Assembly: GCF_900104605.1 (NCBI RefSeq)
Contig: NZ_LT629960.1
Coordinates: forward strand, 1,798,001-1,862,000
Reading direction: 5' to 3'
DNA: 64,000 bases
From: Tidjanibacter massiliensis
Lineage (GTDB): Bacteria; Bacteroidota; Bacteroidia; Bacteroidales; Rikenellaceae
Positions 1 through 8,737 of this stretch are shown in pieces (the first letter of the stretch is position 1; each line of letters starts with the position of its first letter). The notes under the pieces are model-generated. The model was not told the DNA's origin. It did no database searches and worked only from the letters and a program-made list of their open reading frames with translations. A program made the position numbers and the translations under genes.

Positions 1-1198
1 TAGTCGTCGTCTCAGTCTCGGTGTTGTAGAAGGCGGCCGTCTGCGTCGTGACTATCGAAAGCCGGTCTTCTGCAGGTGTTTCAGTGCGGTACGAGCTGGC
101 AATCCATTTGCCGTTGGGGCTGATTTTGGTAAGCTGTGCCTGGCAGATGAGACCGTTTACCAGATGCGTCGTATATTCGGTACCGTCGCTGTTCTTCATG
201 GTCTCTTCCCATACTTCGCGCACGTCTTCGCCGACCCATTTCGGTTTTTCGGTATTCGCACCGTTGTTTACCCAGTAGAGCATGCCGAAGTCCCAGTTCT
301 CCCACGAGGTACCGTAGATGATTTCGCCGTTTGCGGAGATGCCGCGGGCCATGCCGCCGTACCACACCTCTTCGTTACGGTAGTTGAGGTCGGGCCAGGG
401 AAGTTCGGCCGGAACGCCGTCCGTCCACAGCAGCGCCTTGCACGGTGCAGGCTCCTCCCCTACTTTGCCTTTCATGCCGTAACCTACCCAATATTTGCCG
501 TCGGCCGAAGTACCCTGGATGTCGGGTTTACTGGTGAAGCCGGCCGGTGCCTCCGGAATGAAGATATTGCCGGTGAGGTCGATGGCTATCTGGCCGCCGT
601 TCGACCCGTCGCTGATGAAGAGCAGACCCTGGTCGGTGATGGCCATGGTTTGGGTCAGGTAATAGAGCGATTCCGGATAGGGACCGAATTCATAGACTTC
701 GCCGGTCTCCAGGTCCACGATGGTCGGGGAGTACTGGAAAGAGTCGTCCGGTGCGATGGAAGCGGTGAAACCGCCGGCATACTTGCCGCTGGGCGACATG
801 GCAGCCCCCATCTGGAAGGTGTCCAGCTTGCGGAAACGGGCGAATTCGTTGTCCTTGGCGAGCTGGTTCACGCGTATCTCCTGCGAAGCCTGGTCGGCTA
901 CGATGGCGATGGTGGTGCTGCGTTCGGCACCGGTGTCGTTGTCATCGACGGTCACGGTGAGCGTCCGGTCGTCCGTGCGCTCCACCTTTACCCACGTTGC
1001 CCCGGGAGTGGCTTCCCACGTGGCCGGGGAGGCTTTCACCTCGATGACCAGCGGCTGATTCCCTTCGCCCAGGAACGAGCACGACACCTGGCTCAGATTG
1101 ACGTACTGAAGAGTCTCTTCCGTTCCGGTAGTACAGCCTGTCAGTACGGCTGCCGCACAGAATGCGAGGATACCTCCTAAAAATAGATTCTTTTTCAT
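1..1198 (-). CDS. BACON/propeller surface lipoprotein, 3' end outside window
   Basis: Open frame from the ATG at 1198 that runs off the left edge (399 codons visible). The N-terminus is a lipoprotein signal (MKKNLFLGG..., lipobox LTGC, Cys22), so an outer-membrane or surface lipoprotein is likely. Residues about 30-105 resemble a BACON-type Ig-like domain (conserved pattern TWVKVERTDD and TVTVDDND). The rest holds spaced repeats such as MSPSGKYAGGF, MARGISANGEIIYG and ISPNGKWIASSYR, which look like beta-propeller blades. It is clearly paralogous to the genes at 37331 and 40712, which have the same layout and are about 490 residues long, so roughly 90 residues are missing here. Function unknown; glycan or protein binding at the surface is inference. 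Confidence 0.85.
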   Translation of the reverse strand, partial: MKKNLFLGGILAFCAAAVLTGCTTGTEETLQYVNLSQVSCSFLGEGNQPLVIEVKASPATWEATPGATWVKVERTDDRTLTVTVDDNDTGAERSTTIAIVADQASQEIRVNQLAKDNEFARFRKLDTFQMGAAMSPSGKYAGGFTASIAPDDSFQYSPTIVDLETGEVYEFGPYPESLYYLTQTMAITDQGLLFISDGSNGGQIAIDLTGNIFIPEAPAGFTSKPDIQGTSADGKYWVGYGMKGKVGEEPAPCKALLWTDGVPAELPWPDLNYRNEEVWYGGMARGISANGEIIYGTSWENWDFGMLYWVNNGANTEKPKWVGEDVREVWEETMKNSDGTEYTTHLVNGLICQAQLTKISPNGKWIASSYRTETPAEDRLSIVTTQTAAFYNTETETTT

Positions 1199-1523
1199 GT
1201 TTTTACAGTTTACAGGTTCTTGTGAACAATTAACAAATAAAGGTTGCTTCCCAATTTAAGCTCCCAAAAATAATGATTAAATCCATATTAGATATACCCG
1301 TGTTGAAAAATACGCATATTCATCTTTTATGAATTTTTATAAAACATAAGCGCTGTTTTTATCTCCCTTTCCCGGCAGCGGAACGATACATTTGGAACAC
1401 ATCCGGATTTTTTGATGCAAACCCGAAAGCAATACCACAAAAGCGCGGCGATTTAACACCCGTTTCCCGGCAGCCACAGCAGCCGGCACTTCCCTTCCGC
1501 AAAATATCCGGAAAGCCCTCACG
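1199..1523. other. Intergenic region between divergent lipoprotein and uvrC genes
   Basis: AT-richer stretch separating the minus-strand lipoprotein gene from uvrC. On the minus strand a TTATTTG motif about 30 nt before the lipoprotein ATG could be part of its promoter, but it does not fit TAnnTTTG exactly. I see no convincing gene or RNA in the remainder. Confidence 0.4.
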
Positions 1524-1553
1524 TTTATAAAACGAAGATTGGTCATATCTTTG
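1524..1553 (+). promoter_or_regulatory. uvrC promoter (Bacteroidota type)
   Basis: TATCTTTG at 1546-1553 matches the Bacteroidota -7 element TAnnTTTG, with TTTA at 1524-1527 as a weak -33 element, 18 nt upstream. The predicted transcript starts about 20 nt before the uvrC ATG, the usual leader length in this window. Confidence 0.65.
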
Positions 1554-1576
1554 TATGCAATATCGTCTTTTTTATT

Positions 1577-3478
1577 ATGGCCGACCACGAACAGCACACG
1601 TTATCCGTAAAGGAACAGGTTGCCCTGCTCCCCTCCACTCCCGGCGTCTATCAATTCCTCAACCGTGCCGGAGAGATAATTTATGTCGGCAAGGCCAAGA
1701 ATCTGAAGAAGCGCGTTTCGTCCTACTTCATGGAGTCGCGCGAACACGCTCCGAAAATCCGGATGATGGTACGGCAGATAGCCGCCCTGCGGCACATCGA
1801 CGTTCCCACGGAACAGGATGCGCTGCTGCTCGAAAACTCGCTTATCAAGACCCTGCAGCCGCGCTACAACACGATGCTCAAGGACGACAAGACCTATCCC
1901 TGGATAGTGGTGCGCAACGAGCCCTTCCCCCGTGTGATGTCCACCCGGAGGCTGGTGCGGGACGGTTCGCAGTATTTCGGTCCTTACTCTTCGGTGATGG
2001 TGCAGAAAAACATGCTCGACCTCATTCACGGCATCTACCAGCTCCGCACCTGTTCCCTGAACCTCTCGCCCGAAGCGATAGCCCGGGGCAAATACGGCGT
2101 ATGCCTGGAGTACCACATCGGCAACTGCAAGGGGCCGTGCGCCGGCCGGCAGAGCGCCGAGGATTACGCCGCAGGCATCGAACGGATAAAGAAGACGCTG
2201 CGGGGCGACCTGCGCTCCACACGCGAGTTCCTGCACCGGCAGATGACGGAGGCCGCGGCGGAGCTGAACTTCGAGGCGGCGGCACACTTCAAAAACCGCC
2301 TGATGCTGCTGGAGAACTATGAAAGCAAATCGGTCATCGTAAGCACCACCCTGCGGCGGGTGGACGTCTTCTCGCTCCTGATGGACGAGACGGACAGCAC
2401 GGCCTACTGCAACTACGTGAAGGTCGCGGACGGCACGGTGGTGAACAGCTTCACGGTACAGCTCTCCGTCGGAGCGGGAGCCGACGAAAAAGAGGTGCTC
2501 TCGCGGGCCATATCAGACATCAGCGAAAAGCTCTCCGGCCGGCTCGCCCGCGAAGTCATCGTCCCTCTGCTGCCGGAAGAGGGGCTCTTCGAGGAGGTAA
2601 AGTTCACGGTGCCCACCCGGGGCGACCGGCTCAAGCTGCTGGAGTTCTCGCAGCGAAGCGCACGCCTCTACCGCCTCGAAAAGCTGAAGAACCTTGAAAT
2701 CAAGAACCCGGAAAAACATACCGACCGGCTGATGGAGTCCATGCGCAAGGCGCTGCACATGGAGGTACAGCCGCGCCATATTGAGTGCTTCGACAACTCC
2801 AACCTTCAGGGCACCTATCCCGTAGCCTCGTGCGTGGTCTTCCGCGACGGCAAACCCTCGCGCAGGGAGTACCGCCACTTCAACGTCAAGACCGTCGTCG
2901 GCCCGGACGACTTCGCCTCCATGCGCGAGATAGTGGGCAGGCGCTACGGCCGCCTGCTCGCCGAGGGAGCCGAGCTGCCCGACCTGATTGTCGTGGACGG
3001 CGGCAAAGGACAGCTCAGTGCCGCTTACGGCGTCCTTTGCGAACTGGGACTGGAGAACCGCATCGCCATCATCGGTCTGGCCAAACGCATCGAAGAGGTC
3101 TTTTTCCCGAACGACCCGATGCCCTACTACCTCGACCGGACGGGCGAACCGCTGAAAGTCATCATGCACCTGCGCGACGAGGCGCACCGTTTCGGCATCA
3201 CGTTCCACCGCAACAAACGCTCGGCAGGTTTCGTCCGTACCCAGCTCGAAGAGATAGAGGGGATAGGAACCAAGACAGCCGACCTGCTGCTGCGCCGGTT
3301 CCGCAGCGTGGCCCGGATACGCAGGGCTTCGGAAGAGGAGCTCGCCGATGCGGTCGGAACGGCGAAAGCCCGCAGGGTCTACGCCTATTTCCACGACGGC
3401 ACCCCCGCTCCGGACAGGCCCGGCGAGGACGACGGAGCGGGAGAATCTCCGACGGCAAACGGCGCTTCCGATGCCTGA
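1577..3478 (+). CDS. uvrC: Excinuclease ABC subunit C (UvrC)
   Basis: Nucleotide-excision-repair nuclease that makes both incisions around a lesion marked by UvrA/UvrB. The 633 residues show all domains in order: an N-terminal GIY-YIG nuclease (PGVYQF and IIYVGKAKNL, about 15-90), the UVR helix pair that binds UvrB (about 210-245), the RNase H-like second nuclease (FDNSNLQG and VVDGGKGQ carry catalytic aspartates), and a C-terminal helix-hairpin-helix (IEGIGTKTADLLLRRF). It is full length and monocistronic with its own promoter. The partner uvrB lies far away at 61113-63155; uvrA is not in the window. The Bacteroidota -7 element 23 nt upstream supports this start. Confidence 0.97.
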   Translation: MADHEQHTLSVKEQVALLPSTPGVYQFLNRAGEIIYVGKAKNLKKRVSSYFMESREHAPKIRMMVRQIAALRHIDVPTEQDALLLENSLIKTLQPRYNTMLKDDKTYPWIVVRNEPFPRVMSTRRLVRDGSQYFGPYSSVMVQKNMLDLIHGIYQLRTCSLNLSPEAIARGKYGVCLEYHIGNCKGPCAGRQSAEDYAAGIERIKKTLRGDLRSTREFLHRQMTEAAAELNFEAAAHFKNRLMLLENYESKSVIVSTTLRRVDVFSLLMDETDSTAYCNYVKVADGTVVNSFTVQLSVGAGADEKEVLSRAISDISEKLSGRLAREVIVPLLPEEGLFEEVKFTVPTRGDRLKLLEFSQRSARLYRLEKLKNLEIKNPEKHTDRLMESMRKALHMEVQPRHIECFDNSNLQGTYPVASCVVFRDGKPSRREYRHFNVKTVVGPDDFASMREIVGRRYGRLLAEGAELPDLIVVDGGKGQLSAAYGVLCELGLENRIAIIGLAKRIEEVFFPNDPMPYYLDRTGEPLKVIMHLRDEAHRFGITFHRNKRSAGFVRTQLEEIEGIGTKTADLLLRRFRSVARIRRASEEELADAVGTAKARRVYAYFHDGTPAPDRPGEDDGAGESPTANGASDA

Positions 3479-3545
3479 GACACAAATCGGAACGGCCCCC
3501 GCAATACGTAGGGCTTATCGCACCATAACAACTAATTATAACCGT

Positions 3546-3579
3546 TTTGGATTTATTAAAGGCAGATTGCCTATCTTTG
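3546..3579 (+). promoter_or_regulatory. trxB promoter (Bacteroidota type)
   Basis: TTTG at 3546-3549 and TATCTTTG at 3572-3579, 22 nt apart, form a -33/-7 pair; the ATG follows 22 nt downstream of the -7 element. Confidence 0.7.
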
Positions 3580-3601
3580 CGAGACAGATAAACCGACAAT
3601 T

Positions 3602-4540
3602 ATGAGCGTAGAAAGAGTAAAATGCCTCATCATGGGCAGCGGCCCCGCAGGATATACGGCCGCAATATACACGGGACGCGCGAACCTCAGCCCCGTCCTC
3701 TACGAGGGAATGCTGTCCGGCGGACAGCTCACCACGACGACCGAAATCGAGAACTTTCCCGGATACCCGGAAGGCGTCATGGGTACGCAGCTCATGGAGG
3801 ACCTCCGCAAACAGGCCGAACGCTTCGGCGTGGAAATACGCCGGGGCATCGTCACCGATGTCAATCTGGAGGCTTATCCCTTCATCCTGACCGTGGACGG
3901 CGACCGCACCGTCGAAGCCGAGTCGCTCATCGTAGCCACCGGCGCATCGGCCAAATACCTCGGACTGCCCTCCGAAAACAAATTCAAGGGAATGGGCGTG
4001 AGCGCATGCGCCACCTGCGACGGTTTCTTCTACCGCGGACAGGACGTAGCCGTGGTGGGCGGCGGCGACACGGCGGCCGAAGAGGCGAGCTACCTGGCCA
4101 ACATCTGCAACAAGGTCTACATGATTGTGCGCCGCAACGAACTCCGGGCATGCCACGTCATGCAGAAACGGGTAAAGGAAAACCCGAAAATCGAAATCCT
4201 GTTCGAACACCAGACCAAGGAAGTGCTCGGTGACGACAACGGCGTGAACGGCGTCATCGTTGTGAACACGAAGGGGGAAGAACGACGCCTGGACATCACC
4301 GGATTCTTCCTCGCCATCGGTCACAAGCCCAATACCGACCTCTTCCGAGGCAAGCTCGACCTCAACCCCGAGGGCTATATCGTAACCCGCGGCAACACGA
4401 GCCACACGAGCGTGAACGGCGTATTCGCTGCGGGCGACGTGCGCGACCCGCGCTACCGTCAGGCAATCGTCGCCGCCGGAAGCGGCTGCATGGCGGCAAT
4501 GGACTGCGAGAAGTACCTCATGCTGGGCGGCGATATCTGA
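3602..4540 (+). CDS. trxB: Thioredoxin-disulfide reductase
   Basis: FAD-dependent enzyme that reduces thioredoxin with NADPH in the cytoplasm, at the centre of thiol redox balance. The 312 residues include the FAD-binding GSGPAGYTAA near the N-terminus, the redox-active CATC pair (Cys136 and Cys139), the NADPH-binding VVGGGDTAAEE, and the late FAD motif GVFAAGDV. Length matches the low-molecular-weight bacterial class. It is monocistronic, with its own promoter upstream and a compound stem-loop downstream. Confidence 0.96.
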   Translation: MSVERVKCLIMGSGPAGYTAAIYTGRANLSPVLYEGMLSGGQLTTTTEIENFPGYPEGVMGTQLMEDLRKQAERFGVEIRRGIVTDVNLEAYPFILTVDGDRTVEAESLIVATGASAKYLGLPSENKFKGMGVSACATCDGFFYRGQDVAVVGGGDTAAEEASYLANICNKVYMIVRRNELRACHVMQKRVKENPKIEILFEHQTKEVLGDDNGVNGVIVVNTKGEERRLDITGFFLAIGHKPNTDLFRGKLDLNPEGYIVTRGNTSHTSVNGVFAAGDVRDPRYRQAIVAAGSGCMAAMDCEKYLMLGGDI

Positions 4541-4594
4541 TGTACCGGCCGGGAGAGCACGGGATTCCGCTGCAATCGCCCGGAAACGGCTTTT

Positions 4595-4650
4595 CGGAAA
4601 GGGCTGTGTCAAATTGAACGAATGCAGTTCAAAGGGGCGCAGCCTTTTCG
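4595..4650 (+). terminator. Compound stem-loop downstream of trxB, possible terminator
   Basis: An outer stem pairs CGGAAAGGGCTG (4595-4606) with CAGCCTTTTCG (4640-4650) with one bulge and one G-T pair, and an inner perfect stem pairs TTGAAC with GTTCAA (4614-4632). The T-tract is short, so the terminator call is tentative. Confidence 0.4.
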
Positions 4651-4838
4651 AATGTATGAGGAGCGACAGGAGGCAATATGCCGAAAATCCCGGTAGAAAC
4701 ATGACGGCAGGCACCGATGCCGATTAAAAACGCGGCAACTCACAGCGATTCAGACCGAGATTCGTGTCCGATATAGACCACGGGATAGCGCACCTATCCT
4801 CTTTGCTTCTGAAAATATCCCCTCCATAAATTTATAAG

Positions 4839-5486
4839 ATGAACGACATCATCGACGCACGCTGCGGCTGGGCCGGGAGCGACGAACTGTACATCAAATA
4901 CCACGACGAAGAGTGGGGACGGCCCGTTACCGACGACCGGACCCTGTTCGAATTTCTGGTACTCGAAAGCGCCCAGGCAGGGCTGTCCTGGATTACAATC
5001 CTCCGCAAACGCGAAGGTTACCGAACGGCTTTCCACCACTTCGACATACAGCGGGTGGCACGCATGACATCGGAGGACATCGACCGGCTGATGCAGTTCG
5101 GCGGCATCGTCAGAAACCGGCTGAAGATTGCCGCCGCAATCGCCAACGCCCGGCTGTTCATAGCCATTCAGCAAGAATTCGGCAGTTTCTACGACTACGT
5201 TCTCTCCTTCTTCCCCGACCGACAACCGGTCGTCCATCACTTCCGAAGACTGGAACAGGTACCCGCCACATCCGCCGAGGCGGACGCCCTGAGCGGTGAC
5301 ATGAAAAAGCGGGGTTTCAAGTTCTTCGGCCCGACCATTTGCTACGCCTTCCTGCAGGCGACCGGTTTCGTGAACGACCACCTGGAGGGGTGCCGCTGCA
5401 AAGCGCCCGACCGTCCCCTCCCCGACCGGAGGGCAGAAGCCGACTCCCGGCGCACGGTCGGAGACGGCTCCGACGACAGCCGATGA
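4839..5486 (+). CDS. tag: DNA-3-methyladenine glycosylase I
   Basis: Base-excision-repair glycosylase that removes 3-methyladenine from alkylated DNA. The 215-residue protein has the family signature RCGWAG near the N-terminus, followed by YHDEEWG and ESAQAGLSWITIL, and the C-terminal VNDHLEGCRC. By comparison with E. coli Tag, Cys9, His22 and the late His-X3-Cys pair are the zinc ligands. The tail after CRC is rich in Arg, Asp and Pro and probably disordered. The luxE-like gene begins 49 nt downstream and may be co-transcribed. Confidence 0.93.
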   Translation: MNDIIDARCGWAGSDELYIKYHDEEWGRPVTDDRTLFEFLVLESAQAGLSWITILRKREGYRTAFHHFDIQRVARMTSEDIDRLMQFGGIVRNRLKIAAAIANARLFIAIQQEFGSFYDYVLSFFPDRQPVVHHFRRLEQVPATSAEADALSGDMKKRGFKFFGPTICYAFLQATGFVNDHLEGCRCKAPDRPLPDRRAEADSRRTVGDGSDDSR

Positions 5487-5535
5487 ACCGGCCCTACACG
5501 AAACCGCAGGTAATTTACAATCATATTCAGGAGAC

Positions 5536-6498
5536 ATGCTGACCATAGAGGAGATACTTACGATAGATTCCGGGGAGGCTTTCGAGCGGACAGCCCTGGA
5601 ACTCTTCGCCTTCCAGGCGGAACGGTGCGCCCCCTACCGCGACTACCTCGATGCGATAGGCATCGCGCCCGGCGAGGTGACCTGCAGCGCCGACATTCCG
5701 CACATGCCGATAGAACTCTTCAAGAGCCGGAAAGTCTATTGCAGCACGAAAGAGCCGGAGCTGGTCTTTACGAGCAGTACGACGGGCGGGGACACCCCTG
5801 CCCGGCACTATGTGGAGAACACGGAGAATTACCGGCAGACACTCCGCAAGGCGTTTTCGCTCTTTTACGGACGGCCGGAGAATTGGTCGTTCTATGCGCT
5901 GCTGCCCTGCTACCTCGAACGGGAGGGTTCGTCGCTGGTATGGATGGCCGACGACCTGATAAGAAGCGGCGGGGGAGGCTTCTTCCTCGATGAATACGAA
6001 CAACTGCTCGAATGTATGGCGGCGGACAGCCGTCCCAAAATCCTGTTGGGCGTGAGCTATGCACTGCTCGACCTGGCCGAGCAATACGCCCCCCGGTTGC
6101 GGGACACGGTCGTGATGGAAACGGGAGGGATGAAGGGACGCCGGACGGAACTGCCCAAAGAGGAGTTCCACCGGATTCTGTGCGACGCATTCGGCACCGA
6201 CGTCATCCATTCCGAATACGGCATGGCCGAGCTCACGTCGCAGGCCTATTCCTCCGGGAACGGGATATTCCGAACCCCGCCCTGGATGCGCGTCACGATA
6301 CGCGACTTCAACGACCCGTTCGAGACGCTGCCGGCCGGCCGACGCGGCGGCATCAACATCACCGACCTGGCCAACCTCCACTCCTGCGCATTCATCGAGA
6401 CACAGGATGCGGGAATCGCCTATCCAGACGGTTCGTTCTCCGTACTCGGCCGCATGGACCGGACACAGACGCGCGGATGCAACTTGCTGGTCGATTAG
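5536..6498 (+). CDS. LuxE-family acyl-protein synthetase / acyltransferase
   Basis: 320-residue member of the LuxE acyl-protein synthetase family, an adenylate-forming enzyme group that activates fatty acids in bioluminescent bacteria. The motif FTSSTTGGDTPARHY (about residues 76-90) corresponds to the phosphate-binding loop, and HSEYGMAELTSQAY and the terminal ...GRMDRTQTRGCNLLVD are typical of the Bacteroidota members. No luxC or luxD partner is adjacent, so this is not a bioluminescence operon; a role in activating an acyl or aryl group for an envelope product is inference. It follows tag closely on the same strand. Confidence 0.8.
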   Translation: MLTIEEILTIDSGEAFERTALELFAFQAERCAPYRDYLDAIGIAPGEVTCSADIPHMPIELFKSRKVYCSTKEPELVFTSSTTGGDTPARHYVENTENYRQTLRKAFSLFYGRPENWSFYALLPCYLEREGSSLVWMADDLIRSGGGGFFLDEYEQLLECMAADSRPKILLGVSYALLDLAEQYAPRLRDTVVMETGGMKGRRTELPKEEFHRILCDAFGTDVIHSEYGMAELTSQAYSSGNGIFRTPPWMRVTIRDFNDPFETLPAGRRGGINITDLANLHSCAFIETQDAGIAYPDGSFSVLGRMDRTQTRGCNLLVD

Positions 6499-6613
6499 AA
6501 GGCCGGGAAAGGCGGCAGGCCGTTTTCGCAGCGATGCGACGCGCAGCTAATGAAAAATCATTAATTTTGGCCGGGCGGACGACGGCAGACGCGACCGGAT
6601 TATTGCCAAAAAG

Positions 6614-7666
6614 ATGGGAAAACGCAAAAGGGAACAGCGACGCAGGGATTACGACATCCGGCAGGCACAACACGAACAAGTTATCGAACGGATACCGCTG
6701 GAGCGCGGATGCAAACTTATCATGGTATATGTGGAGGGGTACGAAGACGTGGCCTTCTGGCGCAGCGTCTTCGACGACTACGAATCGGACGAATTCATGT
6801 TCGAAATTTCCGTACCGCTGCGCAACGACCTTGCCAAAGGGAAAAAGGTGGTGCTCCATCTGGCCGAAGACCCGGAGGTCAGGGATACCCTCTTCTGCAT
6901 CGACAGCGACTTCGACTATCTTTTCGCCGACCAGACGCCCGTATCACGGGAGATAAACCGTACCCCGCACATCTTCCATACCTACGCATACGCCACGGAG
7001 AATTACCTGTGCTACGCCCCATCGCTGCACAACATCTGCGTGAAGGCCACCAAAAACGATACGAACATCTTCGATTTCGAAAAGTTCTTCGCCGACTATT
7101 CGCGCACGATATACCCGCTTTTCCTGTGGTACGCCTACTCGGCGCAGATAGCCACACCGAACATCTTCCCCCTGATAGAGTTCAAGAGCAGCGTCAAACT
7201 GAACTACCTCGAAGTGGAAGGGAACGGGGCGGAGACGCTCGCATGGCTGGAACGACAGGTACAGCGCAGGCTGCGGAGTCTCCGCGGACAGCATCCCGAC
7301 ATCGAACGGCAGTTCCCCACCTTCATCGAGATGCTCGGCAAACGGGGCGTCACGCCGGAGAATACCTACCTCTTCATGCAGGGACACACCCTCATGGACA
7401 ACGTCGTCATGCCTGTCCTGGAGGCCGTATGCGACAAACTGCGCTACATGTCCATCTCCCGCATCAACGGGTCCGACCGCAGGGGGGTATCGCTCGTGAA
7501 CGAGCAGAGCAACTACAACAACGCCCTTCAGGACGTGCGCAGTGCGCTATCCTTCAACGAGAACTACAAGGAGTGTTTCCTGTACAAAAAACTGAAGCAC
7601 GATATAGAGAGATACCTCGACGCCCTGCGCCGGGCCCAGCCGGACTACAACTGCCGGAAAGGCTGA
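6614..7666 (+). CDS. DUF4435-type TOPRIM-like protein
   Basis: 350-residue cytoplasmic protein resembling DUF4435, a family with a TOPRIM-like nuclease/primase fold. The supporting motifs are VYVEGYEDVAFW (conserved Glu41) and a later CIDSDFDYLF (Asp97 and Asp99), separated as in the TOPRIM Glu...DxD arrangement. The first 20 residues are strongly basic (MGKRKREQRRRDY). The family often sits beside an ABC/AAA-type ATPase in OLD-like systems, but no ATPase gene is adjacent here. A -7-like TAATTTTG lies at 6562-6569. Function is unknown; nucleic-acid processing or defence is inference. Confidence 0.75.
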   Translation: MGKRKREQRRRDYDIRQAQHEQVIERIPLERGCKLIMVYVEGYEDVAFWRSVFDDYESDEFMFEISVPLRNDLAKGKKVVLHLAEDPEVRDTLFCIDSDFDYLFADQTPVSREINRTPHIFHTYAYATENYLCYAPSLHNICVKATKNDTNIFDFEKFFADYSRTIYPLFLWYAYSAQIATPNIFPLIEFKSSVKLNYLEVEGNGAETLAWLERQVQRRLRSLRGQHPDIERQFPTFIEMLGKRGVTPENTYLFMQGHTLMDNVVMPVLEAVCDKLRYMSISRINGSDRRGVSLVNEQSNYNNALQDVRSALSFNENYKECFLYKKLKHDIERYLDALRRAQPDYNCRKG

Positions 7667-7692
7667 CGCAGACTGCAAAGAAGCCCCGGCTG

Positions 7693-7956
7693 TCACTTAC
7701 TGTATTTCGACGCCCATTCGAGTATCTCTTCGCTGCGGACATGAACGCCGTATTTGCGTGCCTTTATCAGAATACGGTGTGCCAGAAGCGCTTTCTTCTC
7801 CTCCGGCGCATAGCGGAAATAGGCCTCGGCCGCACGTACATGGGGTGCATCGGGCATCGGAAATTCGCGCGTTTCGGGAATCCCGAAATCCGTGGAGCGC
7901 ATTTTCCGCCGGTCGCTCGCCAGCAACCTGTCGGACGTATGTTTATCATATGCCAT
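7693..7956 (-). CDS. Small DUF6582-like protein
   Basis: 87-residue basic protein. The middle, STDFGIPETREFPMPD then HVRAAEAYFRY, resembles the pattern seen in DUF6582-type small proteins, where a short Phe-x-Ile-Pro...(Phe/Tyr)-Pro segment is followed by a helix containing His-Val-Arg-x-Ala. The C-terminus is helical and Lys-rich. It sits with two other short minus-strand genes of stress-protein type. Family assignment is from memory of the pattern and moderately uncertain; no function known. Confidence 0.6.
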   Translation of the reverse strand: MAYDKHTSDRLLASDRRKMRSTDFGIPETREFPMPDAPHVRAAEAYFRYAPEEKKALLAHRILIKARKYGVHVRSEEILEWASKYSK

Positions 7957-8129
7957 AATCTCGTAATTTTATTTCATTCTACATGTGCCCCGCCGCAAGC
8001 GCGGGGAAGAAAGACAAGGGGCGCCCGGCCTGACGGAACATCTCCGCAAACCCTTCAGGCGCCCCGCATCGATTGCGAATCCTCCGTCACAGGCGGCCCC
8101 TTTTGGGAACCCGCCATGCAAACGGTATC

Positions 8130-8411
8130 CTATTTTCTACCCAGTTTATCATCGATTCCGTGACGGGTGCGGTCGTAAACCTCGTCCACCTTATTGCCAA
8201 TCCGGTGCCCCTGCTCCTGCATACGGTCCTTTATCTGATGAATACCTTCGTCGGCACGGTTCTTCCACTGCTGACCTTTCTCCTGCATGCGGTTCTCCAC
8301 ATGCTGAACCTTCTCTCCTGCGACATGCCCTGCGTGGCGTGTCTTGTCGGCCAGCTCGTCGGCCGTCTTCTCGACCTTGTTCTGAAGGTCGTTCTTCATC
8401 TTGTTTTCCAT
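8130..8411 (-). CDS. LEA-like amphipathic helical protein
   Basis: 93 residues from the ATG at 8411 (a TTG two codons upstream is less likely). The protein is almost entirely charged amphipathic helix with repeated segments such as KVEKTADELADKTRHAG, RMQEKGQQWKNRADEG and RMQEQGHRIGNKVDEV, with no hydrophobic core or signal. This resembles LEA or apolipophorin-like stress proteins. Its neighbour is a GlsB/YeaQ-type membrane protein, which fits a general or osmotic stress cluster. Function is inferred from composition only. Confidence 0.7.
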   Translation of the reverse strand: MENKMKNDLQNKVEKTADELADKTRHAGHVAGEKVQHVENRMQEKGQQWKNRADEGIHQIKDRMQEQGHRIGNKVDEVYDRTRHGIDDKLGRK

Positions 8412-8485
8412 AATCAAGCATTTTTTAAGTTATACAAAAATTCCGTCGCCGCACACGAGGGACGGATTGCACGAATGCGAAGGGT

Positions 8486-8737
8486 TCACTCCCGTTTCCT
8501 GCGAGTGAAAAGCCCTACTATCAACAGCAGGACTATCGCTCCGAAAACGGAGGTGAGCAGGCTGCCCAGCATGTTCGTGCTGGCGATGCCCATCAGTCTG
8601 AAAAGCCATCCGCCCAATACCCCGCCTACCATACCGATGACGAGATTGAGCAACATGCCCGAACCGCTGCCCTTCACAATCAGGCTGGCGACGTAACCCG
8701 CCGCAAGCCCGATAAGGATGTACCATAACCAATACAT
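8486..8737 (-). CDS. GlsB/YeaQ/YmgE family stress-response membrane protein
   Basis: 83-residue inner-membrane protein starting MYWLWYILIG at 8737; the open frame extends upstream but only this start gives the family N-terminus. Three hydrophobic segments are visible: YWLWYILIGLAAGYVASLI, a Gly-rich LLNLVIGMVGGVLGGWLF, and AIVLLLIVGLF near the C-terminal RRKRE. The Gly-rich central helix is the hallmark of the transglycosylase-associated protein family, which is commonly stress induced. It is the likely first gene of a minus-strand group with the LEA-like and DUF6582-like genes. Confidence 0.85.
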   Translation of the reverse strand: MYWLWYILIGLAAGYVASLIVKGSGSGMLLNLVIGMVGGVLGGWLFRLMGIASTNMLGSLLTSVFGAIVLLLIVGLFTRRKRE

